From NCBI RefSeq assembly GCF_021018805.1, contig NC_086250.1:66847322-66911321 (forward strand): 64,000 bases of DNA, in the 5' to 3' direction. A program made the translations under genes and the position numbers. Positions 1-11,897 of this stretch are shown one piece after another. The stretch comes from Prinia subflava (taxonomy: Eukaryota > Chordata > Aves > Passeriformes > Cisticolidae). The notes beneath the pieces were generated by a model. The model was not told the origin of the DNA. It saw only the letters and a program-made list of their open reading frames with translations, and searched no databases. Numbering within the stretch: the first letter of the stretch is position 1; the number at the start of each line of letters is the position of its first letter.

Positions 1-2097
1 TGTACACTTTCTATCTGAGCTGCAAGAGATAAGCTTTTGTGAATCTTTCACTCCATCACAGACTTGACCTCTTCTGTGTTGTGTAACTGTTGTTATACAG
101 TTCACATGTGGTCAGTGTGGGCATCCTCCAGTTTTGCTTTCCATAAACCTTGGGTTTGCTTTTTGGACAATTCATTTCCTGTTATTCAAATTCTTTGTTT
201 GTTTGTTGTTGTTTTTAACATTCTGCCAAAGGCTGTTACTTGCAATTGTTGTCTGGCAGGACTGGACTGAAGCCTGTCAGAGCCTGGACTCCTGGCACCT
301 TTCATTGCTCAGTCACCAGTTTATTGGTAAAGCCTGCATGAAGTTTAGGGGAATTTCATGGAGGCTTCAAACCTCTAAAAATTCGGCTGATACTGGGCAA
401 AAGTTATGGTGCAGGTTGTGTGTGCACATTTATGTTATCATACAAGAAATCTAAGAAGTTTGTTTAACGTAGATTCCTAACCTGGCCCTGCATTTACTTC
501 TTGTTTATGGAACACTCTCCCTGAATGTGTTTTTGCAGCTTTGCCTGGTACCCAGGGAACTCCCTGTGGTGGCTCTGTTTTTGCTAGAGCCATACTGATT
601 TCATGAAGATGGGGGCATCAGAATGGCATCCTAAAGTCGTCTTACCTGGTGTGGAAATGCTTTGCTGCATGGTTGCTGCCTCTTTGGAAAGGCTGTTGTG
701 CAAGCAAACCACACAAATTTCCTTCAGCACTATTTAACTGGCAGTTCGTGGTTAGCAAGTGGGGAACGGTAGATAAAGATTTTGTTCTTGCTGACTTTGT
801 GACCAGTGAAATTTTGTAAAGCTGGAGGTGGGGAAAAAGTCCTGTGCATTTCTGTCCCGTTATTTGGTTACAGCTGTAAAGGGTAATGTTCATTTATCAC
901 TTCCTTCTAGCAGCTTTCTGTAACTGCATGAGCTATTCCTGCAGTTCAGTGACATGTGCATTACAAAGGCTTGAAAATTGGAATGGATTGGAAACTCCTG
1001 TTATTTCAAATTATGTAGTTGTAAACTGGCTGCAGGCCTTTGGGTTGAAAGACTAAGCATTGATTTCAGCATACTGCTGGGTTGTATCACAGAGAGATAA
1101 AAGTTGATTTTACATGAAGTGGAAACTCAGAGACGCTAGTATGGAACTCAGTAAGCCCCCAGTGAATATACATTGGCTGCTCACAGATCATATCATAAAG
1201 CAATTTATTGGTATCAGTGGCCTGTCACATCATGTAGGATCAGTCTTTTCTTAAATAGAGAATACTTATTAAGGAAAGCTACTGCAGACCTGAGCTTGCA
1301 TTCTAGCTGTGATATTTCTGTGGGCCAATAACCACATGTTTTATCTGGTTTTCTTCCCAGTGCACGAACATGCCTAGTGAGTAACACATGAAAACCAAAT
1401 ATAACAAGGGTTGATACATTTGGCCAACTTACAGAGTATAAGGATCTCATTATTTTTTCCTACTTCCTGCCTTTGTTTTTTTAATTTGAAATGTATCTAC
1501 ATAATTTCTCTTTAGCAGCCTAGGCAAGGTTCTTTTCGATTTTATCTGTAAATTAATCTTTCTGTGGGTATGGCTATGTTGAATGATGAATTTGGTTGTT
1601 ATTTTTTATTTTTGTGGTAGCTTTTTTACTTGGCTCTTCAAGGAAGTGACATAGTTTTTTTTTTAATTTTCTTTGTACATCAAGGAAGGTGAGTGTCACA
1701 TTCTATAGGGGAGAAAAAACAAAGGATGTCAGAAATGCACCACTTACCACTATCAATAAAACTTTAATTAACTAAATGCTCTGTGTGGCTTCTTGACCAT
1801 GTAATATATAAAATCAGACAGATTCTCCTAAGTCATTTTTACTGGTTATTAAAAATACTTATGTTTCCATCTACAGTGAAGCCTGAAGAACTGGCTGACA
1901 AGTCCCAATATGCAAAGAAAACTTGGTTATCCAGGTTATGCATTTGCCTACACTTGCATGTTTGCACTGGTATGCTAAAGAGTTGCCTTTATCAATCTAA
2001 TCCATATTTAAATTGCCTTCATATATGCAATGTATGAGTCCCATAGCAGGATTCCTGTTGATATTTTTGTAAGGTCTGCCCAGGCTTTTTAGCATCT
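1..2097. other. Noncoding, upstream of or intronic to FAM107B
   Basis: The sequence is AT-rich and unique, with T-runs (about 1652-1662). The open frames present are short, lack homology I can recognise and lack splice or codon signals. I see no repeat family or RNA gene. Confidence 0.6.
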
Positions 2098-2235
2098 TAG
2101 AACAGTTTGTGTTGGAAGGGACTTTCAAGATGATTGAGTTGCAACCCCCTGCCATGGGCAGGGGCACCTCCCACTGGAGCAGGTTTGCTCAGTGCCCCAT
2201 CCAGTCTGGCCTTGAACACCTCCAGCACTGCTGGA
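2098..2235 (-). mobile_element. CR1 LINE 3'-end fragment
   Basis: The window strand reads 'tttgtgttggaagggacttt', then 'aaccccctgccatgggcagg' and 'ccagtctggccttgaacacc'. This is the reverse complement of the conserved avian CR1 3' end, which includes a 'ctgcccatggcaggggg' box. The element is therefore on the minus strand and truncated at its 5' end, as is usual for CR1. It contains no coding part. The boundary at about 2235 is uncertain. Confidence 0.88.
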
Positions 2236-4981
2236 TGTGCTGCAGTATGAAGGATGCCTTTTGCAGAACTCTGGGAGAGGAGAGCTCCTGGTGAGCAAAG
2301 CCTGTGCCTTGCCTCTTCCTGCACCATTAACCTGCTTTCTCTCCATGTGATGTCTTGCTGCAAGTGTTGTTCACCACTCAGTCAGGATTTAAACTGTCTG
2401 AGCAGGAATTGGGCAGCTGGTGACTCATCTTGCCTTCCCTAGGAGGAATGAACCTCCCTGCTCCAAACTTCTGTGAGGTTTTTTTATAACTCCCAGCTTT
2501 TTCTGCTGGAGACCAGTAACAGCCTGCCCACCTGTCCAGAAGGGATTGAACCAAGTATCACTTTTGCCTGCGAGTAAATGTCCTTTGGCTGTATTTACAG
2601 TCATGTGTAATGAGGAGTAAAACAACTCTGACTGCCTTGCTTTACTTTTTATTCCTGAATCTTCTGAGTTTTGTCTCTAATCTTCAGGCTCAGACAATAA
2701 ATGGGGTTTAACTGTGGATCCTAACAATGAGCTGATTAGGTGCAGATCTGTGGATCAAACATTAAGCTGTCAGAAGGGAGTCTTGCCGTGCTGCCCAAGA
2801 TGAAGTGGTGTCTTGTTAGACCCCCATCACACAAACCACATGTCACAGTTTTTCCAGAGCCCAGCAGTCCCCTGGTGCCACCCTGTGTGTACCACAGGAG
2901 GGGAGAATGCAGGGGCAGCATCCACACCATTGTAAGTGCAGCCCTGGCACCAGGCAGGAGCTGGGACTCCCTGTCAGCTGCAGACTTCGTGTCTGTCCCA
3001 GTCACCCTTTTGTGGGTTGGTACTGTGGGATTGTGGGCCCCTCTTTCCACAGGGTCACCTGCATCTCCTGCTGCAGGAACTGGTGGGGCTGTGCCCAGGT
3101 TGCCCTTGTGCAGTGTAGTGCTGGCAGACAGGGATGAACTCCAGGCAGCCTTTCCCACCACTGAGCCTCCCCACAACAGCTCCTTGATTGCCCATTTCCC
3201 ATAAGTTGCAGAAGCTGACAGAGAGTCTCCTGGCTCTTTTCTTGACAGTGTTGTTGAAGGAAAGCATTTTTAGTAGCAGCTTTTCACCATCAAAATGGTG
3301 AAAAGCCATGAATCAGAGCTGACTTAAATCAGAGCTGACTCCCTAAGACGGGGTGTCTCTGCCAGACCCCAAAAGCAGCTGAGCTTTCTGCCCATGAGCT
3401 GTCCTGAGCTGCCTTACATCATCTCCATGTCCCAGAGCAGGGTTTGCCACAGCTGATAGCAGCCTGTCCTGACAGCCTGCAAAGGCTGGGGGAAAGGAAA
3501 CACCATCCTGAAATCCCACTCCCTACAAAAGAAGGGCCCTGGTAGAGCATTATTATCTCTTGAGAGCCAGGACTTCCCAGGGGCTGCTCTTTGAGCACAG
3601 AAAAGCTCACCGTTTTCTTCCAGCGCATTTTTTTCATTCCCTGGTTCACCATTCACGTAAATTTCCTTTTAAGTGGTGTTTACATTTGCAGTTTGAAAAA
3701 TGTGGGAAAGGCTCTGTTGTGGCCGGCTGTAATACAGTGCAAGTAACTATTTCAGAGCTGGCTTTGCATTGCCTCTTGCCCTCTCATCTGTCATCAGCTC
3801 CCTCCTGTGTTTTGTGAAGTTTTTGCTTCACTGCTGAGAGTGGCACAGCAAAAAGTGAGCTCACAGAGAGCTCCAGTTACTGTAGAACCAGTTCAGGTCT
3901 GTTTAATGGAAACCTTCCTTCTCCAAAGCCTTTTGCACTCCTTTTACTTGAGTCATAAAACTTCTTCTGTTTGAACTTAGTGAAAACAAACTCCAAACCC
4001 TTTCTGTTCTAGTTACAAAACACTTTGATTCCTTTCCCTGGTTTTGTTTCATGTTATTTACTGAACTCCTGCTGGAGTAGTGTCTTGGGGTAAAAAGACA
4101 CTACTTCTTAGCCGAGCAATTTAAATTTTTCATCAAGGGAGATGTATAACCAAACTCTTTGTGAAATGAGTTAGCCATCCATTGTACTCCAGCTCCAAGC
4201 AGGAAGTGTGGATCATTTCAAACCCAGGAGAATTCAGACACGATAGGGTAGGTACATATGCAAGAGTACCTCATCAGCTGTGGGCATAAAGAAAAACTGG
4301 CTGGTTCTGGCAAAAGCTGCCATAAATGTCTGACTTTGGGGGAGGGGTATGTGCATCTGGACTCCTGAGACAAGGGTGAATTTTTGCGTGTTGTGCTGAA
4401 TAGTGGTGCGTGAGCATCAGCCTACATTTACAAAACAGTGGTACGTGTCTTTTCCATTTTTAATTTTTTTTCTTGGGGCAGGGATGAGCCAGGATCTATT
4501 GTTGACCTTGTTAAGTAAATTCCATCTCTCCTTCTGTGTTCTGGTTTTGCTTTTTGGATTTCTGTGCTATTGACTAATCTGTTAGTGATGGTTAAGTTTA
4601 AGGGGATCTGAGTTGCACAGTCAAGAAAAAAAAAAAATCGTATTTACTTCTGAATTTTTTTTCTCTGAAGTCCTTACATTGCTTTTGTTTTTCTGAGATG
4701 GGTGATACTAAGTTACTATGGCAGGGTGTGGACAGCTTTTTAAAATTATCAGTCCTGCATTCATGCAGGAAAACCTTTGCTATCTTCTGTGGTCAGAATT
4801 TCAGCAAACCCACTATCACTGCAGAATCATTTGGGTGTGGATTCTCTCCACTTGCTGTGTTTGACTTTCACAAGGATCTGTACATATCTAAAAACATTTA
4901 ATAAGAGCTAGTAAGATATTTTAGCCCTCCCAACCTGTTTCTCTGTAAGCATTCAGCCAACATTACTGAGATAAATGGTTT

Positions 4982-5030
4982 CCTGTGTTTTATTAGCACA
5001 GCACAGGACCTGTGTTTTATTAGCACAGGA
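4982..5030. repeat. Short tandem duplication (27 bp + 22 bp copies)
   Basis: The copy at 4982-5008 begins 'cctgtgttttattagcacag' and is followed directly by a second copy at 5009-5030, identical except that it lacks five bases. This is a recent-looking local duplication, probably replication slippage. It abuts an 11-bp inverted repeat at 5025-5049. Confidence 0.85.
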
Positions 5031-5049
5031 CCAGCACAGCTGGTCCTGT
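5025..5049. repeat. Perfect inverted repeat, 11-bp arms with 3-nt loop
   Basis: The arms ACAGGACCAGC and GCTGGTCCTGT flank a loop 'aca'. The structure partly overlaps the second copy of the neighbouring tandem duplication. Confidence 0.85.
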
Positions 5050-8000
5050 AATCTCACATTTCTTTTTATAACTATTTTATAAGGAGAAGGACCAGTTACA
5101 GGTTTCTCTGTTGCAGTGCTCAAATGCTTGCTCTCACTGTAATAAGTCTGTCCATCTGCTGTGCTTCCCAAGCCTTTGCCGTGTCTCGCTGGCACACCTG
5201 CATTTGTGCCAAAAGCTCTGCAGTCACTTAGGCAGCTCTATCTTTTTGACCATCTTTGCCTCCTTGTATCCAGATGTGTACACAAAAGTGAACAATCCAA
5301 TGTTTGCTTGGTGAGCCAACACAGTCTGAGATTACAAGGTGGTTCCACCTCTCCATGCAGGACTGTTCTAGGCACTGAAAGCTCCCGAGCTGGAGCTGTG
5401 TGTCCCTTTTACAGCCTGGGGACAGAGCAGGGCTGGTGCAGGGACATGGAAAGGGAGTGCAGGGAGAGAGTGGGTGGCAGCTGCTGCAGGGTGATTAGGA
5501 CAGCTTGTGCTATCTGATCCAGGGAGCCAGGTGGCTCCTGTTGTTGCCAGCAAGGTGGGAATAAAAGTGGGAAGGAAAGAGGGGCCATCCTGTACCTGCA
5601 TCCATTGCCCCAGTGCAGGTAGCTCAGCTGTAGCAAGAAGACTTTAGCTCTTGGGGCCTTGTGCCTCAAATATTTGTTTTCCGCCTCTCCAGACCAAAAA
5701 AATACATGTGAGCAGAAGCTGAAGGCTTTCTTCAAGACCTAAGGCTGAGTGGACTCTGATCCTGCCCTGGGTGCCTGGTGAGTGGTAAAGCTGTGCCACT
5801 GTGGGCTTCTCTGCTCTGCTGCTGCACTGGTGGTGTATGGGAGCATCCACTGCATTTGTGCTTTTGTCTCCATGCAGGAATCTTGCCATTATTGTGGACA
5901 GGAGTGAGGTCAGGGGAGGGTTCTTTACATTCTCAGTTGGGGTGGTAAGACTTAGGTACTCACTATGAATTCAGAATTGGCAAAAACCTCTTGTAGGGTG
6001 GAATGGCTTGGCTTGTCCATGTTATGATAACTTCCAAGTATTTTGTTGAATGTATAAATGGGGATAGGTCTTTAGGATTCTGCAGGTCAAAACATTTTAA
6101 CTGGACCTGAAATACATAAAAGTAATGGTGAAAAATATTATTTGTAAATTAGTTTTAAATAAAAGTGCCATTTAACCATAATGAAATAATTCGGCCCAAC
6201 AGCCTTCCTTACCTGCCCTGTTCTAAGCATCTTCAAGCTTCTCACTTTATTACCTCTTGAAATTTACTGGTTAAGAGGTCAGAACCAGGAGATTTTTTTA
6301 GAAACAAGCAAAATGTGTCAGTAATTGTTCAGATTCAGAGGTATTTTCTTGATTTTATTACATTCAATGAATTCTCCGACTAGCTATTTAAATTCAGTAA
6401 ATAGTTATTCCAAAGCTGAGAAAGTGTTGAAAAGTCAGGAGTGTGATTAAGATAGAAAAAGACAGGTCTAGTAGTTCTCAAATCTGGAATCAGGACCAAA
6501 AATAATCAAATTGTGAACTTGAGATAATAATTACTTCCATAAATTTTATCTATAAATAAGATGTCTGTTCCACTTTGTGCCCAGCCTGCTTCAGGGGGTT
6601 TTAGCTAAGTAAATAAAATCAGTTTTGCTTTGATGCTTTTGTCGACCTGCTTTGCTTTCACTTACCTCTCTTAATGCAACATTGATAGGAATATCAGTTG
6701 AAAGTGTGTTCATTTAGAGCATTAGAACTGAGTAATTTTCCATGTGTAATGAAGAATTTGGGTAAGTGTGTGTTATATGTGACTAATTAGTGGTGCAGTT
6801 TATCTGCCTCTTCAGCAAACAAAAGGCTCATGTTACAGCAACCCTTCTGCAGAGAATAGCAATCAAGACTTCTGCTTAAACAATTTTCATATTTTAACAT
6901 CTGTTCACTTCTAGAATACAAATCAACACCAGTGCATTCTTCTCTGATATGAATTGTTTGATTCCTTTTTAGCTGAAGAGAAAAATGGAGGCATGGCATT
7001 ATTTTGAGCCTGCATGTCCTTTTCTCGCTTTCGATATGCAGACGTTGCCCCTGGCTGTGCAAGAGGATATTTAGATGTGCAGATCATGAAGGAAATTTGT
7101 GGTCTTTTAAGGAAAGATTACACTGGGTAAAAATGAGTTTGAAAACTGGAGCTTGCTATTTCTTTCTTAAATCTAATAGGTGCCTGGATAAAGGGAATTA
7201 CTCATAAGAAGGAAGTCATAAAACTGGTTCAAATTAGGTTTCAAAGGCGAGGGTTATGTTGGTCATTTAAAGCCTCTGATTTCTCACCACCACCAGAGTC
7301 AATAAATAGGAATCTAACACGAGGTTCTGGCAAAGTACTGTCTGCTATGGAAAAGGCCTTCTGAGTGATTTGGGATCATGTTTAGCATCTGTGGCTTGTG
7401 CTGCAGTAGTACATGGGAGGAGATGGCATGTTCTCACCGGCATGGGATGCTTGGCTATCCTGCTGAAACAGAGCCATTCTTTTATTTATGCATGTTTTGA
7501 CTCGGCCTTCAAGTTGGAGAATGTAGGTCAGCTGCAGCAGTGAGGCTCTGGGTTCTGAAAGAAGATTGCCAGCCCTGTCCCAGTGCCTCTTTCCAGTACC
7601 CTTTGGGCTTCATTAACAGTCTGCTGGCTGGCTCCCTTGGGCACAGGGGCTATTAGCCATCTGACACTCGTTTGCCCAGGGGCAGCATGTTTGCTCAGTA
7701 ATGGAGGAAATGGGTACCGAGCACCTTACATCTTTCCAAAGCTGTTACAATTTCCCTTCCACCACCGTCTTTACTGTTAATCTCAATATTTGATATCAAC
7801 AAAATCACAGTAGACTAAATAACATTTTCAATTTCAACTGGATGTGATTGCTTCCAGGATGCTACCAGGCAGTATCTTATGACATTTCTATCTGAATACA
7901 AAATCTGACTGATGAGAGAGGGAAGAAGAGACTTTTAATGAGATTACGAAGTAAAATATTGGCAAACTACATTCTCTCTTGTGAAGGCTGGGGAAGGAGA

Positions 8001-11000
8001 AGGAAAATTTATGCAAAATAAATAGAGACTTCTTAAAAATATTAATTATGGATTAAAATTTGTAGTTTGAGCAGCAGGATTTATTTCTTAGCTGAATCAG
8101 ATTTTATAGTTAAAGTCTGTGGAATAGGCTGCATTTCGGATAAATATTCAAAACATAATTATTGCAAGAATTTAAACCAGAAGTGGGAATGGGAAAAGGA
8201 ATGGGGAGAAGTAGGAAGCAACTCTCTGTAAGACTCTGAGATTAGGACTTGTGTATTCAGTGAAGGGTTTTGGTTTGGTTTTGTTGGTTTTTCAGTCAGT
8301 AATAAACACCTTCTCTTCTGAGAAGTGTAGGATCTCTGACAGCCAACCAGGGCTACCAAATAAAACATATCATCTGTAGCCCCCCACCTCCTATTGAATT
8401 GTTTCAACATCAAAGGGCTTTCACTGAGGATAAGTTTTCTTCTGTTTTGCATGGTCCACAGTTCATTTTGGTTCTTGAATTCTTCATAGGGTTGTCTGCT
8501 ATGAAGCCATTTATTGCCTTGGTAAAGAGTGGGAGCTTTTTGCCTAGAAAACATTTGCACAGTGATGGTGCCTATTAAACATAAAATGCTTTTGAGATAT
8601 CCACTGGAAAGAATATCCATGAATAAAAAATGAACCACTTAAATCAATACTATTACTTTTTATTCTCTGCTTTCTTAATCTTGCCTGTTGCTTTTATTCT
8701 CTTTATTAGCTGTTCGTGATGGTGAAGTTTTCTTTTCAAAAGCAGCAATGTGGCCCTGTTATTCTCCATTGTTTTGTTTCACCTGCAGCTCACACAGTAA
8801 TGTGATAGGGACTGTGGGAGTTATAATTTCAGAACTGTGCATACAGGTAGTTTGTCTTAAAAAAATAATTGTTTTCTTCCCCTTGCTACTAGTTGGGTTT
8901 TTTGCCATATCATCTATTTTACTACTTTTTATTATTTCATTTTATGGTATCTTACATAGTGTGTGAACACGAAGTAAATTGATGGCTTCTGAATCAGAGG
9001 CTATTACAGCATTTTCCTGATTAGATGAGGTCTCCTTGCTCTCACTCAGATAAATCTTAAGCAATCCAGAGCACTTTAGGTGGAAGTATAGTTTTAATAA
9101 AACTTACCCTGTGTTGAATTAATGGAGATTTTTGTCTTTTTAACAGCAGTCCTCATGGGGGTTATTAATGTAGAGTTATTAACTTTCAGATGTTCACTAA
9201 GGCCAAGTCTCATTGACTTCTTTTCAGTTTTCTTTTAGTGTTTTAATAAAATAGCATCATTAGATCTTCGTCACATGTGGACTTGTGTCTTACGTGTGGA
9301 GGAGAGAGGTGATTCACTGTCTTAATTTCAAAGTCCCAAATTTTATGCTAAGTAGAGTGGCCAGTGTTCATGGCAGCTGATAGAGCTTCCCCAGGGGAAG
9401 GCAGGTTTGGAAATAACAGAGGAATGAAGATGATAACGAGAGTGAGAATCCCTGGGCTGGAGCAATGGGCAGGTGTTAATGCAGGGAAAGAATAGCAAAG
9501 CCAATAATGGCCAGGCAGTATGGAGAGTGACCCTCCAGCACTAACTTCTAGTCACACTGATTTTGTTCCCCTATTTTTTTGTGGTCACAAAAATTGATTC
9601 TAATTTAGTGCATTCTCTTCCCCTTCATTGTTAGCATGGAGGTGGTCACAGTGGTGCTGGCAATGAGCCCATGCACTGTTCAAAGTCAGGGGAGCCTGCA
9701 CTTCATTGCTGCTGTGCCCAGGCCCATTTAATAAAGTTTGAGAGCATGCAGCAGCAGTGTGTGCATTTTATGGTGATGACAGAGCCTCTTAGGCTTTAAA
9801 TGCACTTTATTTTCAGTACTGTGACAGGGTTTTCATGCAGCTTGATGCTGAGTCTAAGGTTTACCTCTGCATTTCCATTATAAGCCCCTGATTTCCAGGT
9901 ATGGTGCTGTGCAGCAGCCTAGTAACAGAGGACTCGGAAAGGATTTTGTCAAGATTAAGAAAGGGAAAATTTTCAATCCCTTCTAAAAGATGTAGAGTAA
10001 AAATATTGAAAGGGAAGAGAGTCTTAGTGTGTGTAATTAAAATGGTCTTAGATAGAGTTTGAGGTGTTTGGAATGTGAGGCATGTCCGTAGTAGAGTGGG
10101 AATGTGGAGGGGGTTCAAGGTAAAGCGGGGCAGCATTTTTCATTAGGTGAGGACTGTGAAGTTGTTGGCACTGACCTGGAGTAGTAAACACAAATGTTAG
10201 CAAAGCTCCTGCAGTGAGCAGGGGCTGGAGTGACTGTAAGTGCTGTTCTGCTGGAGGTCACCACCCCCGTGTGCTGGGAGCTGTTCCAGCCACAGGATCT
10301 GCCTGCAGAGCTGTTCTCTGCATTGCCATTTCCATTAGGTGGGATTGCTGATGACCCCTGGCTCACTTTATTTAGTTTGATGGTATCTTCTGTTTGCTGG
10401 GAATTGTCTCTTGTTTGGAACAGAACCTCTTGGAACTCTACTGGTGGCATATTTGTGACTTGCAATAAACTTTCCTGTGACTGTGAGCCATGTGCTTGAC
10501 TAAAATGTAAGAGGAAATTAGTGGGACATCTGACATTTGTAAGGGTCAGACTTTCATTTTTACTTTCTTGACTTGAGTTTCATGAATTCTAAGTTAATCT
10601 GAGTTGAATGACCTTTTGACTAGGGTAAAGGTCTATCTTGCCTGTCTTTTTCTTTCCCAATTTAAAAAGATTTCATGTCCTGGATGTCTGAAATTGTAAT
10701 TCTACATAAGATGGTCATTCCTTGCTCATACACTCAGATCTAAACACACAGTAGTTGGAGGCAGTTTGTGGTATTAATCAGTGGAAAAGGAAGACTTGAG
10801 TTAATCAGTTCTTAGTGAATGAAATCTTAGTGGTTGTATCCACAGACTTCCAGTGCTGGCCTTGTGGACTATTGTAGGAATTCAGCAGTGTGCAGTAATA
10901 TTCATTTCCAAAATGGAAGTCTATTAAAAAACAAGTACTTGCATTACTTCAAGTCTAAATCATCTGTATTAATTTTTAATTTCATATTTTAATGTAAATT

Positions 11001-11280
11001 AAATGAATAGTTGATTTAGAACTAATAAAGCAAATGATATGTCAGATTTTTAGAGTGAGAAGGGATTTCTGCCACTAATGCTAAACAGGCTTACATGTTA
11101 CTCAGCCTCCAACTGTCTGCCAATCAGACTTTGTTTTTTACATATTTTCTTAATAGTTTGCACATTCAGGAATGTTTTTTACAAGATACACTGTAAAAAT
11201 ATCAAATAGAGGTGATTCATCAAGATCAGTTGTGATTATTAACAAAGGCAGTATGTGTGACTATGTATGTGCATGTGTAT

Positions 11281-11426
11281 CTGTGTGTTTATGGGTATGT
11301 TTGAAACCAGCAGGCCTTACCCACACACAGAATGTAATCACATTCTAGTCTTTTTGGCCACATTTGTGGCCAAGAAATGGTCTGTTTATTCTCCTTTTAA
11401 GTCCATTTGTGGACTTAAAAGGAAAA
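11281..11426. repeat. Cluster of four consecutive inverted repeats (stem-loops)
   Basis: There are four non-overlapping stem-loops in 146 bases. (1) 11281-11330: CTGTGTGT + GGGTA pair with TACCC + ACACACAG, with a 4-nt bulge and a 20-nt loop. (2) 11329-11346: AGAATGT pairs with ACATTCT, loop aatc, sharing two bases with the end of (1). (3) 11351-11376: TTGGCCACA pairs with TGTGGCCAA across two bases, extendable to 12 pairs with one wobble. (4) 11392-11423: TCCTTTTAAGTCCA pairs perfectly with TGGACTTAAAAGGA around loop tttg. No coding frame or known repeat family accounts for the cluster. Confidence 0.8.
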
Positions 11427-11880
11427 CAAAGAGATGTAAGTAAGATTGACATTTGAGATTATAAGGAATTCTAATACCCTCTGCCAGAGTTAGGGTCATC
11501 TTTTTCCAATGATGTAAAATTCATGAGTCTTCTGTTACAGTTTAAGTAGGCAGGATTTGAAATTACTGCACATCTAGACTTGGTTAAATGCAGAAGGGCT
11601 TCTTTTACAGGGCTCACTTGGGATTTTCCTAGTCCACCTTGAGTTTCCTGTTCTACCTAATTCCTTAAGTAAGTTGATTTCTGATTTGGATTTTTAATTT
11701 TTTTTAATGTCCACCTTCTTAAAAAATAAGGAAGCTTGATCTCAGCTCTCCAGAGTGCCATGAAGGTAAATTGGAAGTGTTAGTGGATGAACACCACGTT
11801 TCTGCTCCTGACTTTAGCCCTGGGCTACCATGATAACCAGTCAACTGGGGAGAAACACTTCAAGAAAGTGACACCTTTAG

Positions 11881-11897
11881 TATATATATATATATAT
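11881..11897. repeat. (TA)n microsatellite
   Basis: This is an uninterrupted alternating T/A run of about 17 bases. Confidence 0.9.

Larger units (their letters stand above)
2236..11280. other. Noncoding stretch with no recognisable gene
   Basis: The sequence is unique and intron-like or intergenic-like. Notable small structures are the duplicated 14-mer 'aatcagagctgact' near 3311-3340 and the tandem duplication with hairpin at 4982-5049, described separately. Overlapping ORFs in the more GC-rich part (2.7-3.7 kb) occur on both strands and look like chance. Confidence 0.55.

Noticed and set aside
2736..3204. Overlapping ORFs of 146 and 154 codons on both strands
   Set aside because: Both lie in a GC-richer patch where stops are rare. 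The translations look random and the two strands cannot both be real.
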